Assembly: GCF_022760835.1 (NCBI RefSeq)
Contig: NZ_JAKTNQ010000008.1
Coordinates: forward strand, 1-64,000
Source of the DNA: Thermus altitudinis
Lineage (GTDB): Bacteria > Deinococcota > Deinococci > Deinococcales > Thermaceae
Direction: 5' to 3'
DNA length: 64,000 nucleotides
In this document: positions 19,828-28,637 of the stretch, piece by piece
How the letters are laid out: every line of letters starts with the position of its first letter
Position numbering within the stretch: the stretch's first letter is position 1
Translations under genes and position numbers: made by a program
The notes under the pieces: generated by a model
Databases searched by the model: none
The model's input: only the letters and a program-made list of their open reading frames with translations
Told to the model about the DNA's origin: nothing

Positions 19828-20724
19828 TTAGGGAATGCCCCCCTTTTTGAGCAGCTGCTTTAGGATTTCCTCGGGGCTTTCCCCCTCGTAAAGGGCTTCT
19901 TCCGTGAGGAAAAGCCGGTGGGGAAGGGCCAAAAAGGCGGCGTCCTTAAGCTCCTTCCAGTCCACCAAGGGTTTTCCCCTTAGGTAGGCCAGGGCCCGGG
20001 CCAGGGCCAGCCAGGCCTTGGCCCCCCGGGGGGAGAGGCCCATGCGCAGGCGGCCATCCTCCCCGCTCAGGAAGGCCACGTGGGTGATGGCCTCCAGGGC
20101 CTCCTTGGCCACTCGCACTGCCTGGGCCTCCTTTTGCGCCTTTAGGAAGTCCACGGGCAGGGGTTCGGGAAGATGGGGTTCTTCCGTCAGAATCCTGAGC
20201 CACACCTCCCGCCTGGGGGGGCGGAAGGGGATTCGGGCGGTGAAGCGGTCCAGCTGGGCCTCCGGGAGGGGGTAGGTGCCCTCAAGCTCCAGGGGGTTTT
20301 GCGTAGCCACCACGAAGAAGGGCTCAGGGAGGGGGTAGCGTACCCCTCCTATGGTTACCGCCCGCTCCTGCATGGCCTCGAGGAGGGCCGACTGCACCTT
20401 GGGCGGGGCCCGGTTGATCTCGTCCGCCAGGACCACCTGGGCGAAGAGGGGTCCTTTGATGAACTCAAACCGTCCCTCGCGAAAAATCTCGCTGCCCGTG
20501 AGGTCCTGGGGGAGGAGGTCGGGGGTGAACTGGATGCGCTTGTAGCTGAGGCCGCTGGCCCGGGCGAAGCCCTCCGCCAAAAGGGTTTTCCCCAGGCCTG
20601 GCACCCCCTCCATGAGGGCGTGCCCCCGTCCCAGGAGGGTGGCGAGAAGGGCCTCAATCACCTCCTCCTGCCCGAAGAGGACTTGGCCAAGGGCTTTTTG
20701 GATGGCGGAAAGCTCTCCCTCCAC
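19828..20724 (-). CDS. MoxR family AAA+ ATPase
   Basis: 298 aa. Walker A GVPGLGKT (about 39-46), Walker B VVLADEINRA, sensor 1 VVATQNP, the MoxR-specific GTYPLPEAQLDRF, and a C-terminal lid with MGLSPRGAKAWL. MoxR ATPases act as chaperones that insert metals or assemble complexes, usually with a DUF58/VWA partner gene nearby; no such gene is present in this window, so the client is unknown. GTG start with an AGGGGGA ribosome-binding site. Sits between the EF-G paralogue and ppsA in one minus-strand run. Confidence 0.92.
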   Translation of the reverse strand: MEGELSAIQKALGQVLFGQEEVIEALLATLLGRGHALMEGVPGLGKTLLAEGFARASGLSYKRIQFTPDLLPQDLTGSEIFREGRFEFIKGPLFAQVVLADEINRAPPKVQSALLEAMQERAVTIGGVRYPLPEPFFVVATQNPLELEGTYPLPEAQLDRFTARIPFRPPRREVWLRILTEEPHLPEPLPVDFLKAQKEAQAVRVAKEALEAITHVAFLSGEDGRLRMGLSPRGAKAWLALARALAYLRGKPLVDWKELKDAAFLALPHRLFLTEEALYEGESPEEILKQLLKKGGIP

Positions 20725-20732
20725 CTTTCCCC

Positions 20733-22730
20733 CTACCCTTCCGCCGCCTTGCGCTCCTGGATCACCTTCTGGGCCAGGTGAGGGGGGACCTCGGCGTAGT
20801 GGCTGAACTCCAGGGTGTAGGCCCCAGCTCCCCCGGTGAGGCTGGGAAGGGCCTTGTAGTATTCCAGCACCTCAGCCAAGGGGACCTCGGCCCTCACCGC
20901 CGCCAAGGCCCCCTCCTGCTCCATGCCCAGGATCCGCCCCCGCCTTGCCTGGAGGTCGGAGAGGATATCCCCCACCCGCTCCTGGGGGGCGATCACCTTG
21001 ATCTGGTAGATGGGCTCCAGGAGTACCGGGCTGGCCTGCTCCATCACCTTTTTGAAGGCCATGCTGGCGGCGATCTGGAAGGCGAGGTCCGAGGAGTCCA
21101 CCTCGTGGTAGGAGCCGTTATACACGATGGCCTTGAAGCCCATCACCGGATACCCCGCCAGAACCCCCTTCTTGGCGGCCTCGAGGATCCCCTCCTCAAT
21201 GGCCTCCTGGTACTTGCTGGGGATCACCCCCCCAGTGATGCGCCACTCAAAGCTGTACTCGGGGGCGGGCTCCAGCCGGAGCCACACGTCCCCGTACTGG
21301 CCGTGGCCTCCGGTTTGCTTCTTGTACTTGCCCTGGCCCTCCGCCACCTTGCGGATGGTTTCCCGGTAGGGCACCTTGGGCACGGAGAACTCCACCTCCA
21401 CCCCGTAGTCCGCCAGGCGCTCCTTGGCGGTGGTGAGGTGGAGCTCCCCATGCCCCCAAAGGAGGAGCTCCCCCGTCTCCTCCTGGCGCTCCAGCCTTAA
21501 GCTGGGGTCCTCCTCCAAAAGTTTTCTCAAGGCCTCCCCCAGCTTGGCCTCGTCGGTTTTGCCCTTGGGCCGGATGGCCACGGGCACGTTGGGCTCAGGT
21601 AAACGGGCGAAGGGTACGGCCTCGCTTTCCGGCCTTTCCCCTTGCCAAAGCACCATGCCCCGGTGGAGGGTTTCCGCCTTAGGAAGGCCCAGGATAAACC
21701 CCCCTTCCGCCTCTTCCACCTCCAGGAGGTCCTTGCCCATGGGCACATAGAGGTGGGGAAGGCGCACGGGGCCCGCCTCGCTGGAGAGGGTATCCCCCGG
21801 CTTTAGCCTTCCTCGGTAGAGGCGCAGGTAGGCCACCTGGCCCATGAAGGGGTCCACCTGCACCTTGAAGACCTTGGCCAGGGCAGGGCCCTGGCCAAAG
21901 CGCTCCTCCGGGGAGGGGAGGGCTTCCAGGACCAGGTCCAAAAGGGGTAGGACCCCGATGCCCTCCGTGCCCGAGGCCAGGGCCACGGGGTAGAGGAGGC
22001 CCTGGCGCACCGCCTCGTGGAAGGCCCTTTCCAGGGCCTCCCCGGTCACCTCCTCCCCTTCCAGGTACTTTTCCAGGAGGGCCTCGTCGGTTTCCACGAT
22101 GGCCTCGAGGACCTCCTGGCGGAAGCGCTCCACCCGTTCCCGTTCCTCCTCGGGCACGGGCACCTCCACCTCCTGGCCGTTTTGGTACCGGTAGGCCTTG
22201 CCGTGAAACACGTCAATGAGACCCACCCAGCGCCCCCCGGCGAAGAGGGGCAGGTCAATGGGCAGGATGTGGCCTAGGGTGGCCCGGAGATCCTCCAAAA
22301 GGGCGTAGTAATCCCCGCCCTTGTCCAGCTTGGTGACCACCACCATGCGGGCGAGTCCCAGCCGCTCCGCCACGGTCCAGGCCCTTTCCGTGCCCACCTG
22401 GACTCCGTTTTCCGCAGAGACCAACACCATGGCGGCATCCGCGGCCTCCAAGGCCCCCCGTATCTCTCCCACGAAATCCCCGTAGCCGGGGGCGTCCAGG
22501 AGGAAGATGCGGTGGCCCTTGTACTGTAGGGGGGCTACCCCGGTGCGCACCGTGGTGCGGTGGAGTTTGGCCTCGGGGGTGTAGTCGGTGGTGGTGGTGC
22601 CGTCCTCCACCCGGCCCATGCGCTCCTTGGCCCCGGTTCGGAAAAGCAGGGCCTCGGTCAAGGTGGTCTTGCCGCTTCCCGCATGGCCCACCAGGGCCAC
22701 GGTTCGGATGGGAGAGGTTCCTGGGATCAT
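20733..22730 (-). CDS. fusA2: Elongation factor G-like GTPase (EF-G-2 type)
   Basis: 665 aa with the EF-G domain order (G, II, III, IV, V). G1 is GHAGSGKTTL, G4 TKLD, and G3 is DAPGYGDF: the catalytic histidine of true translocases (PGH) is Tyr here, and the G1 is not the EF-G GHVDHGKT. This is the paralogue class sometimes called EF-G-2 or FusA-like rather than the essential translocase. Function is unsettled. The leader carries AAGGGAAG before the ATG and a TATACT -10 candidate at 22754-22759. Confidence 0.9.
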   Translation of the reverse strand: MIPGTSPIRTVALVGHAGSGKTTLTEALLFRTGAKERMGRVEDGTTTTDYTPEAKLHRTTVRTGVAPLQYKGHRIFLLDAPGYGDFVGEIRGALEAADAAMVLVSAENGVQVGTERAWTVAERLGLARMVVVTKLDKGGDYYALLEDLRATLGHILPIDLPLFAGGRWVGLIDVFHGKAYRYQNGQEVEVPVPEEERERVERFRQEVLEAIVETDEALLEKYLEGEEVTGEALERAFHEAVRQGLLYPVALASGTEGIGVLPLLDLVLEALPSPEERFGQGPALAKVFKVQVDPFMGQVAYLRLYRGRLKPGDTLSSEAGPVRLPHLYVPMGKDLLEVEEAEGGFILGLPKAETLHRGMVLWQGERPESEAVPFARLPEPNVPVAIRPKGKTDEAKLGEALRKLLEEDPSLRLERQEETGELLLWGHGELHLTTAKERLADYGVEVEFSVPKVPYRETIRKVAEGQGKYKKQTGGHGQYGDVWLRLEPAPEYSFEWRITGGVIPSKYQEAIEEGILEAAKKGVLAGYPVMGFKAIVYNGSYHEVDSSDLAFQIAASMAFKKVMEQASPVLLEPIYQIKVIAPQERVGDILSDLQARRGRILGMEQEGALAAVRAEVPLAEVLEYYKALPSLTGGAGAYTLEFSHYAEVPPHLAQKVIQERKAAEG

Positions 22731-22777
22731 CTTCCCTCCTTCTTGGTGCCCATAGTATAGGCCTAAGGAGGGGGCGA

Positions 22778-23164
22778 TTGTCCCAAGTGCTCTACGTGCC
22801 CAGGAGGCTTCTGGAGGAAACCCGCACCCACCTGGATAAGGAGGTGCCCAGGGAGGGGGTGGGGCTTTGGGCGGGCAGGCGGGAGGTGGAACGGGTCATC
22901 CCCTTGCCCAACGTCCACCCTGAGCCCTTGACGGGGTATTTGGCGGAACCCCTGGCCCTGCTTCGGGCCTTGAAGGAGTTGGAAAGGGAAGGCCTTAGCC
23001 TTCTGGCCATCTACCACTCCCACCCCAAAGGGCCTGCCCTTCCCAGCCCCACCGACATTCGCGAGGCCCGCTGGCGGGTACCCTACGTGATCTTCGGCAC
23101 CGATGGGGTCAGGGCCTTCCTCCTTCCGGAGGGTAGGGAGGTGCCCCTAAGCCTCCTCCCTTAA
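22778..23164 (+). CDS. JAMM/MPN+ metalloprotease
   Basis: 128 aa. Zinc site and catalytic set are visible: E26 in PREGVGL, H80-x-H82 in IYHSHPKGPALPSPTD, S90 and D93, the full JAMM pattern. Bacterial JAMM proteins remove ubiquitin-like sulfur carriers (ThiS/MoaD/TtuB type) or process cysteine adducts, and T. thermophilus is known to conjugate TtuB to proteins, so this may be the deconjugating enzyme; that is inference. Start is TTG 22778, chosen because AAGGAGGGGG lies 6 nt upstream; the next in-frame GTG is 15 nt away. Convergent 4-bp overlap with the flavin reductase gene. Confidence 0.88.
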   Translation: MSQVLYVPRRLLEETRTHLDKEVPREGVGLWAGRREVERVIPLPNVHPEPLTGYLAEPLALLRALKELEREGLSLLAIYHSHPKGPALPSPTDIREARWRVPYVIFGTDGVRAFLLPEGREVPLSLLP

Positions 23165-23640
23165 CCCCCGTAGAACCAGCCCGTGTCCCACAGGATGAGG
23201 GGCTTGGCCTCCTCCCTCACCCCAGCCTCCACCACCTCGGCCACCACCAGGCTGTGGTCCCCGCCCTCCAGGAGGTGGCGCACCTCGGCCTCGAGCCAGT
23301 AGGGAAGCTCGGTGAGGAGGGGAAGGCCAAAGGTGGGGGAGGGTTCAAAGGGATGGCCGTTGAGGGAGTTCCCCTCCCGCACCGTGGGCTTGAAGAAGTC
23401 CTGGGCGATCCCTTTCTGGTGGTGGGCCAGGGTCATGAGGGCCAGCTTCCCCGTGCGCGCAATAAGCTCGTGCAGGCGGCTATCCCGCTTCACCCCCAGG
23501 GCGATGAGGGGTGGGGTGAAGGAGGCCTGGGTCACCCAGTTCACGGTGCCGGCGGCGTAGTCCTCCCCGTCCTTGGCCGTGAGGATGTAAAGGCCATAGG
23601 TGAAGCTGCGCAGGACTTTCTTCTTGGCCTCGAGGTCCAT
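23161..23640 (-). CDS. Flavin reductase-like FMN-binding protein
   Basis: 159-aa split-barrel protein. Family pattern: an N-terminal helix then LRSFTYGLYILTAKDGEDYAAGTVNWVTQASFTPP in pieces (FMN-phosphate contact near T/N), LIALGVKRDSRLHELI, and the EAEVRHLLEGGDHSLVVAEVVEA segment typical of this family. Members reduce free flavin with NAD(P)H for a monooxygenase partner; none is adjacent. The nearest downstream neighbour on the strand is the gene before it (IMPase) with a 10-nt gap, so the two may share a transcript. Confidence 0.85.
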   Translation of the reverse strand: MDLEAKKKVLRSFTYGLYILTAKDGEDYAAGTVNWVTQASFTPPLIALGVKRDSRLHELIARTGKLALMTLAHHQKGIAQDFFKPTVREGNSLNGHPFEPSPTFGLPLLTELPYWLEAEVRHLLEGGDHSLVVAEVVEAGVREEAKPLILWDTGWFYGG

Positions 23641-23650
23641 GCCCCCTATT

Positions 23651-24442
23651 TTAGCGGCCCAGGAGGGTCTGGATCAGGGCCTCGTGGATCTCGCCGTTGG
23701 TGGCCACGATGTAGCGGTGTCCCAGGCGGTAGGGCCGGCCTTCTAGGTCCGTCACCTTGCCCCCTGCCTCCTCCACGATGAGCCAGCCCGCCGCCACGTC
23801 CCAAGGGTTTAGCTTCACCTCCCAGAATCCTTCCAGCCTCCCAGCGGCCACATAGACCAGGTCCAAAGCCGCCGCCCCAGGCCGGCGCACCAGAAGCCCT
23901 TGGGAGAGGGCCCGGTGGAAGTAGGTGAGGTTTTCCGGGTCCTTGGCCACATCGTAAGGGAAGCCGGTGGCCAGGAGGCTTCCCAAAAGCTCCTTGCGCT
24001 TTGTGACCCGGATGGGCCTCCCGTTTAGGAAAGCGCCTTCTCCCCGCACCGCATAGAAGGCCTCGTCCCGGCTGGTGTCCAGCACCACGCCCACCTGGAT
24101 CTTCCCCTCCACCTCGAGGGCGATGGAAACCCCATAGAAAGGGAAGCCGTGGGCGTAGTTCACCGTGCCGTCCAAAGGGTCCACGATGAAGCGGAGGGCC
24201 TTTCCTCCCTCGCTTCCCCCTTCCTCCCCCAAAAAGCCCGCCTCGGGGAAGTGGGAGAGGAGAAGGTCTTTAATGGCCTCCTCCGACTCATGGTCCGCCT
24301 GGGTCACCAGGTCCGTGGGTCCGGACTTGGTGCCGTGGGTGAAGCCCTTTTCCAAGTAGTAGGCGTGGATGCCCTTGGCCAGGTGGGCGGCCTCCAGCAT
24401 GGCGGCCAGAAAGGGGTAGTAGGGGTGGTTCCTGCCGATCAC
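23651..24442 (-). CDS. Inositol monophosphatase family protein
   Basis: Metal-dependent sugar phosphatase (IMPase/SuhB, or fructose-1,6-bisphosphatase-like). Motifs: GEEGG near 72 (metal Glu), IVDPLDGTVNYAHGFPF (DPLDGT) near 85, and WDVAAGWLIVEEAGGKVTD near 200. I start at GTG 24442 (MIGRNHPYYPF; 263 aa) because TATGAT lies 6 nt upstream, again a leaderless layout; an internal ATG at 24400 is an alternative, and an extension to 24490 would overlap trpF. Substrate is not readable. Follows trpF, which ends 8 bp upstream. Confidence 0.86.
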   Translation of the reverse strand: MIGRNHPYYPFLAAMLEAAHLAKGIHAYYLEKGFTHGTKSGPTDLVTQADHESEEAIKDLLLSHFPEAGFLGEEGGSEGGKALRFIVDPLDGTVNYAHGFPFYGVSIALEVEGKIQVGVVLDTSRDEAFYAVRGEGAFLNGRPIRVTKRKELLGSLLATGFPYDVAKDPENLTYFHRALSQGLLVRRPGAAALDLVYVAAGRLEGFWEVKLNPWDVAAGWLIVEEAGGKVTDLEGRPYRLGHRYIVATNGEIHEALIQTLLGR

Positions 24443-24449
24443 CCCTCCA

Positions 24450-25070
24450 TCATACGGGGCCGTACCCACCAAGGCGCCTGGCCTTGGCAAAAAGCGCCCG
24501 TAACTTCTCCTCGTCCTTTACCCCGGGGGCCCGTTCCACCCCGCTGGCGAGGTCCAGGGCGTAGGGCCTTAACGCCAGAACCTCCTCCAGGTTTTCCGGG
24601 GTGATGCCCCCGGCCAGGATTACCCGCTTCCCGGTTTGCAAAAGGGGCCGGGCCCAGTCCCTTGGGTAGGCCTGGCCGCTTCCCGGGGCCTTGCCGTCCA
24701 GAAGGAGGGCGCTGGCGGGGTAGTCCTTCCAGGCGGGGTCTGCGGGGCCGGTAAGGGAAAAGGCTTTGATGACGGGGTAGTGCTGGCCGATGGCCTCCGC
24801 CCACTCCGGAGGCTCTTGGCCATGGAGCTGGACCACCTGGAGCCCTGCCCTTTCCATGAGGGAAAGCACCTCCTCCGGCTCCTGATCTTGAAACACCCCC
24901 ACCCGCACCACCAAGGGCCCCAGGGCCTGGGAGAGGCTGCGGGCGGCCTCCGGGGTAAGCCGCCTCTTGGAGGCGGGGGCGAAGACAAAGCCTAGGGCAT
25001 AGGCCCCTAAGGCCTCGGCCAAAAGGGCGTCTTGGGTCCGGGTGATGCCGCAGATCTTGATGCGGATCAA
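24450..25070 (-). CDS. trpF: Phosphoribosylanthranilate isomerase
   Basis: 206-aa TIM-barrel enzyme of tryptophan synthesis. Catalytic Cys in IKICGITRTQDAL (C7) and the general acid Asp in the DLASGVE region near the end (ALDLASGVERAPGVKD) are present, as are GFVFAPASKRRLTPE and VVQLHGQE. No other trp gene is in the window, so it is separated from the pathway. Its ATG overlaps the stop of the Uma2-like ORF by 4 bp, an unusual coupling partner. Confidence 0.95.
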   Translation of the reverse strand: MIRIKICGITRTQDALLAEALGAYALGFVFAPASKRRLTPEAARSLSQALGPLVVRVGVFQDQEPEEVLSLMERAGLQVVQLHGQEPPEWAEAIGQHYPVIKAFSLTGPADPAWKDYPASALLLDGKAPGSGQAYPRDWARPLLQTGKRVILAGGITPENLEEVLALRPYALDLASGVERAPGVKDEEKLRALFAKARRLGGYGPV

Positions 25071-25618
25071 GGCAGAATCTCCCTGACGGCAAAGAAAACC
25101 TGGGGGAAGGCCAAGGGGGCAAGGGCCTCCTCAGGCCTAGGCTTTCCCACCCCCGGACAAGCCCCTTCTAGGGGCTTCCGGTAGGCTTTCTCCTGGTTTT
25201 CCTCCAGGTTCACCAGCCAGACTTTGGGAACCCCGGTTCGGACGTAGGGGGGGAGCTTCACCTGGCGGTCGTAGGCCGAGGAGGCCTCGGCCATCTCTCC
25301 AGGAAGGAGGAGGTCCTCGAAGCTAGGGTGGTCCTGGGCGTAGAAGTCGGGGCGCACCTTCAGGGGGACCAGGTCCGGCGGGCGCTGGGAAAGGGGGGAA
25401 AGCCTTAGGGGGTCCTGGACCCCCTCCAAGGCCTGCTCCCCCAGGGCTTGGTGGAAAGGGGCGTCGGGCGTTTTGACCAGGGCCGGATACCGGCTTCCTG
25501 TGGGGCTCATTTCCCTCATGGAGCCCGGGATGGGCTCCACCCTTTCCCCCTGCGGGATTACCCCGGCCTCCAGGGGGCGGTGGTCCTCCTCCCGGGTGAA
25601 GCGCCGGGGCTGGACCAT
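25067..25618 (-). CDS. Uma2 family (DUF820) protein, probably decaying
   Basis: 183 aa. Uma2 proteins have a PD-(D/E)xK nuclease fold and occur in many copies in Thermus. Recognisable parts are REMSPTGSRYPALV, PDLVPLKVRPDFYA, the SAYDRQVKLPPYVRTGVPKVWLVN block and the C-terminal LAPLAFPQVFF. Several hydrophobic positions expected around the active-site strand (LVVEVAESS) read LLPGEMAEASS here, with prolines and glycines inserted where a beta strand is expected, which looks like drift. The key Glu and the downstream D/K survive, so activity is not excluded. TAGACT lies 6 nt before the ATG. Confidence 0.7.
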   Translation of the reverse strand: MVQPRRFTREEDHRPLEAGVIPQGERVEPIPGSMREMSPTGSRYPALVKTPDAPFHQALGEQALEGVQDPLRLSPLSQRPPDLVPLKVRPDFYAQDHPSFEDLLLPGEMAEASSAYDRQVKLPPYVRTGVPKVWLVNLEENQEKAYRKPLEGACPGVGKPRPEEALAPLAFPQVFFAVREILP

Positions 25619-25631
25619 GCCCTTAGTCTAA

Positions 25632-25658
25632 GGCCCCACCGGCCTAACCGGTGAGGCC
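25632..25658 (-). terminator. Hairpin downstream of nrdJ
   Basis: Plus-strand arms GGCCCCACCGG (25632-25642) and CCGGTGAGGCC (25648-25658), loop CCTAA; 11 bp with one mismatch. It lies 16 bp past the nrdJ stop, before the Uma2 start. On the minus strand it is followed by TTAGACT, a poor T-run, and that same stretch contains the -10 candidate of the next gene. Confidence 0.5.
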
Positions 25659-25673
25659 AGGTATCCTAGGCCC

Positions 25674-28586
25674 CTAACCGCACTTGGAGTAGCCGCAGAC
25701 TTGGCACTTGAAGCACCCTTCCTCCCGTACCAAGGCCTTTTCCCCGCAAGAAGGGCAGGTGATGGCCCCCGCCAGGGCCAAGCCCCCTCCCGAAAGGGAG
25801 GGAACGGGCTCGAGGGAAGCCCCTTTGGAGTAGGCCTCCCCCTTTAGGACCTCGGGGACCGTTTCCAGGGCCACGGCGATCAGGTCCGCCTTGCTGGAGA
25901 CCAGCCTCCCCTGGTAGGTGCCATAGAGCCCGCCGTTGATGCCCCTCAGGGTGCGCACGATGGCCTCCGGGGGTACCCCGTACTGGAGGGCGATGGAGAC
26001 CACCCGGCCCAGGGCCTCGGAATCGGCGTTGGCCTCGTCCCCCGCCTTGCCCGAGGTGAGGATGACCTCAATGGGCCGGCCTTCCCACATGTTCACCGTG
26101 ACCAAAAAGCTCCGCTTGCCCCCATCGGGGGAGAGGAGCTTGACCATATCGGTGAAGCCCATGAGCCTCCCCGGGCGCTCGTAGACGGGTGTACCCATTT
26201 GCGATGCCGGTAGAGGAGCCTGGAGCGCTGCTGGCGGGGGAGTCTCGGAATCCCGGACCTCTTCCTTCTTATGGTTGGGGTTCACCTTCTCCTCCTTCTT
26301 TTCCTCCTTCTTCACCGTCAGCACCTGGAACTCCCTAGACCCGTCCCGGTAGACGGTGATGCCCTTGCACCCCGTGCGGTAGGCCTCCAGGTAGGCTTCC
26401 TCCACCTCTTCCACGGTGGCGTGGTTGGGCAGGTTGATCGTCTTGGAGAGGGAGTTGCCCGCATACCCTTCGGCGTCAAAGGCCCTTTGGATGGCCCCCT
26501 GCATGCGCACGTGGTCCAGGGGCGGGATGTCGTGGGCGCACTGGAAGACCTGGCGGATGGGCTCGGGGACGAAGTGAAGCCCTTGCACCGAGCCGTGGCC
26601 GTCCTCCTGGATGGCGGCGATGATCCTCTCCCAGTCCCACTTCCCCTCCTTCTCGTACTCGGGATGAGGCGGGTAGGCCTCCATGAGCTCCACGAAGAGG
26701 GGGTGGAGGAGGGGCTTGTATTCTCCGCCGATCCTGCGCCACACGAAGGGGCTGAAGACGGGCTCAATGCCGCTAGAAACTCCCATGAGCATGCTGGTGG
26801 TGCCCGTGGGGGCCACGGTGAGGAGGGCCACGTTGCGCCTGGGCCTAACCCCTAAGGCCTGGAAGTATTCCCGGTGCTCCTCGTAAAGGGGGAAGGGGCC
26901 CCTCTCCTGGGCCAGGGCCTCCGAGGCCTTGATGGCCTCCTCCCGCATGGCCGAGGCGATGGCGTAGGCCTTTTCCCTGGCGGCTTCCGAAGCGTAAGGG
27001 AGGCCCATCTTGATGAGGGCATCCGCCAGGCCCATAAGCCCCAGGCCTAGCCGGCGGAGCTTCCTCGCCGCCTCTTCGTTGTCGGGGAGGGCGTACTGGT
27101 TCACGTCCAGGACGTTGTCCAGGAAGCGGATGGCGGTGTGCACGTCATGGCGGAACTCCTCCATCTGGAACTCCCCGCCCTTCACGTAAGCGGCCAGGTT
27201 CAGGGCTCCCAGGTTGCAGGATTCGCCCACCGTGAGGGGGATTTCCCCGCAGGGGTTAGTGGAACGGATCTGGTACTTGGGCCCAAGCCCTTTTAGGGCC
27301 GAGAGCTCGTTGATGCGGTCAATGAAGATAAGCCCCGGCTCCCCCGTGGCCCAGGCGTGCCAGGCGATCTCGTGCCAAAGCCAACGGGCCGGGACCTTGC
27401 CCCCGAAGAGGGGGATGGGCTTGGCCCCATCCTCCCGTTCCGGCAGGCTGGGGATATGGCCCGTGTAGCCCCCCTCCACGGGGTAGGGGTAGTACTTGCC
27501 CGGCACCTCAATGGGGGTTACGGGCCAGAGGGTATCCCCCTCTACTGCCCGGATGAAGGCCTCCGTGGCCAGGATGGAGATGTTGAAGGTGGAGATGTCC
27601 CCTTCTGCCTTCTCCCGGTCCAGGTCTTTGGCGGTGAGGAAGTCCAGGAGGTCAGGGTGCTCAATGGAGAGGGTGGCCATGCCCGCGCCGCGGCGGGTGC
27701 CGCCCTGCCTCACCACCCGCAGCACTGGGGCGTATACATACCTCAAGGTGGCCACGGGGCCCGCATTCTCCCCACCCAAGGCGGCCCACTCCAGGAAGTT
27801 ATCAAAGATCTCCACCAGGAAGCTGACGGGGCCGGAGCTGGTTCCTCCCGAACCACGGATGGGGGCTCCCTCGGGCCGCAAGGAGGAGAAGTCCACATGG
27901 GGCGTCAGGCCTTTGAGGGCCAAGGCGGTGGCCTCCTTGGCTGCCTCTACAATCCCCCCCATGTCGTCGGGCACCCGGATGGCCTCCGGAGGGGGTGCCT
28001 TGAGGATGCCCACCCCGTAGCGCTCCGCCAGGGACCTAAGCTCGGGGGAAACCTCCCCGTAAACGGCCCTTTTGAAGTTCTTTAGGGCGATCTCCTCCTT
28101 TTCCCCTTCTGGGTTGGTGGGGGGGCGCATGAGGCCCCGGATGAAGTCGGCCACATCGGGATGACTAGCGGAGAGGTAGGCCATCCCTCGCACTGTCCGG
28201 CGCTTGCGGTTCCCCTTGGAGCGGTAAGGATCCAGGTTGACCCCATTCCCCCCGCCCACCTTGGTGACCAGGGCCAGTTTCTTGGCCACCTCCATGATGC
28301 CTTCAAAGCTTTCCGGCGGGTTATCCGTGGCCCCTTGCACAAAGCAGTTCAGCAGGTTGCCGTGGGCGGTGCCGGCCCCCGCCAGGATCCGCCCCCCGGG
28401 GGAGAAGCGCTTGGAGGCCATGAGATGGTAAAACTTTTCCTCCCAGAAGGCGCGCTCCTCCGGCTTCTCGGGCTTGGCGATCTCCTGGGCCACCCGGCGG
28501 AACATACCCAGGATGTCCCCATCCCCTTCTTGCAGATACTGGCGTTTGGCGATGGCCTGTGCGTGCTCATCAAACAAGTGCTCCAT
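25674..28586 (-). CDS. nrdJ: Adenosylcobalamin-dependent (class II) ribonucleotide reductase
   Basis: 970 aa. Makes deoxyribonucleotides with a B12-generated thiyl radical. Active-site marks: NLLNCFVQG (first redox Cys), IRSTNPCGEIPLTVGESCNLGALN (active-site Cys and Glu, then second Cys) near residue 440, VAPTGTTSMLMG near 595, and a C-terminal zinc-ribbon/redox tail CPSCGEKAL..CFKCQVCGYSKCG. No intein interrupts these motifs; some Thermus RNR genes are reported to carry inteins. A GGGAGG site precedes the ATG, and a palindromic element resembling an NrdR box lies about 52-67 bp upstream. A linker rich in Lys/Glu (KKEEKKEEKVN) separates the core from the tail. Confidence 0.95.
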   Translation of the reverse strand: MEHLFDEHAQAIAKRQYLQEGDGDILGMFRRVAQEIAKPEKPEERAFWEEKFYHLMASKRFSPGGRILAGAGTAHGNLLNCFVQGATDNPPESFEGIMEVAKKLALVTKVGGGNGVNLDPYRSKGNRKRRTVRGMAYLSASHPDVADFIRGLMRPPTNPEGEKEEIALKNFKRAVYGEVSPELRSLAERYGVGILKAPPPEAIRVPDDMGGIVEAAKEATALALKGLTPHVDFSSLRPEGAPIRGSGGTSSGPVSFLVEIFDNFLEWAALGGENAGPVATLRYVYAPVLRVVRQGGTRRGAGMATLSIEHPDLLDFLTAKDLDREKAEGDISTFNISILATEAFIRAVEGDTLWPVTPIEVPGKYYPYPVEGGYTGHIPSLPEREDGAKPIPLFGGKVPARWLWHEIAWHAWATGEPGLIFIDRINELSALKGLGPKYQIRSTNPCGEIPLTVGESCNLGALNLAAYVKGGEFQMEEFRHDVHTAIRFLDNVLDVNQYALPDNEEAARKLRRLGLGLMGLADALIKMGLPYASEAAREKAYAIASAMREEAIKASEALAQERGPFPLYEEHREYFQALGVRPRRNVALLTVAPTGTTSMLMGVSSGIEPVFSPFVWRRIGGEYKPLLHPLFVELMEAYPPHPEYEKEGKWDWERIIAAIQEDGHGSVQGLHFVPEPIRQVFQCAHDIPPLDHVRMQGAIQRAFDAEGYAGNSLSKTINLPNHATVEEVEEAYLEAYRTGCKGITVYRDGSREFQVLTVKKEEKKEEKVNPNHKKEEVRDSETPPPAALQAPLPASQMGTPVYERPGRLMGFTDMVKLLSPDGGKRSFLVTVNMWEGRPIEVILTSGKAGDEANADSEALGRVVSIALQYGVPPEAIVRTLRGINGGLYGTYQGRLVSSKADLIAVALETVPEVLKGEAYSKGASLEPVPSLSGGGLALAGAITCPSCGEKALVREEGCFKCQVCGYSKCG

Positions 28587-28637
28587 AAATCCTCCCTGAG
28601 TACTTGAGTGGACAAGACCGCTGGCCCCAAGGGCTTT

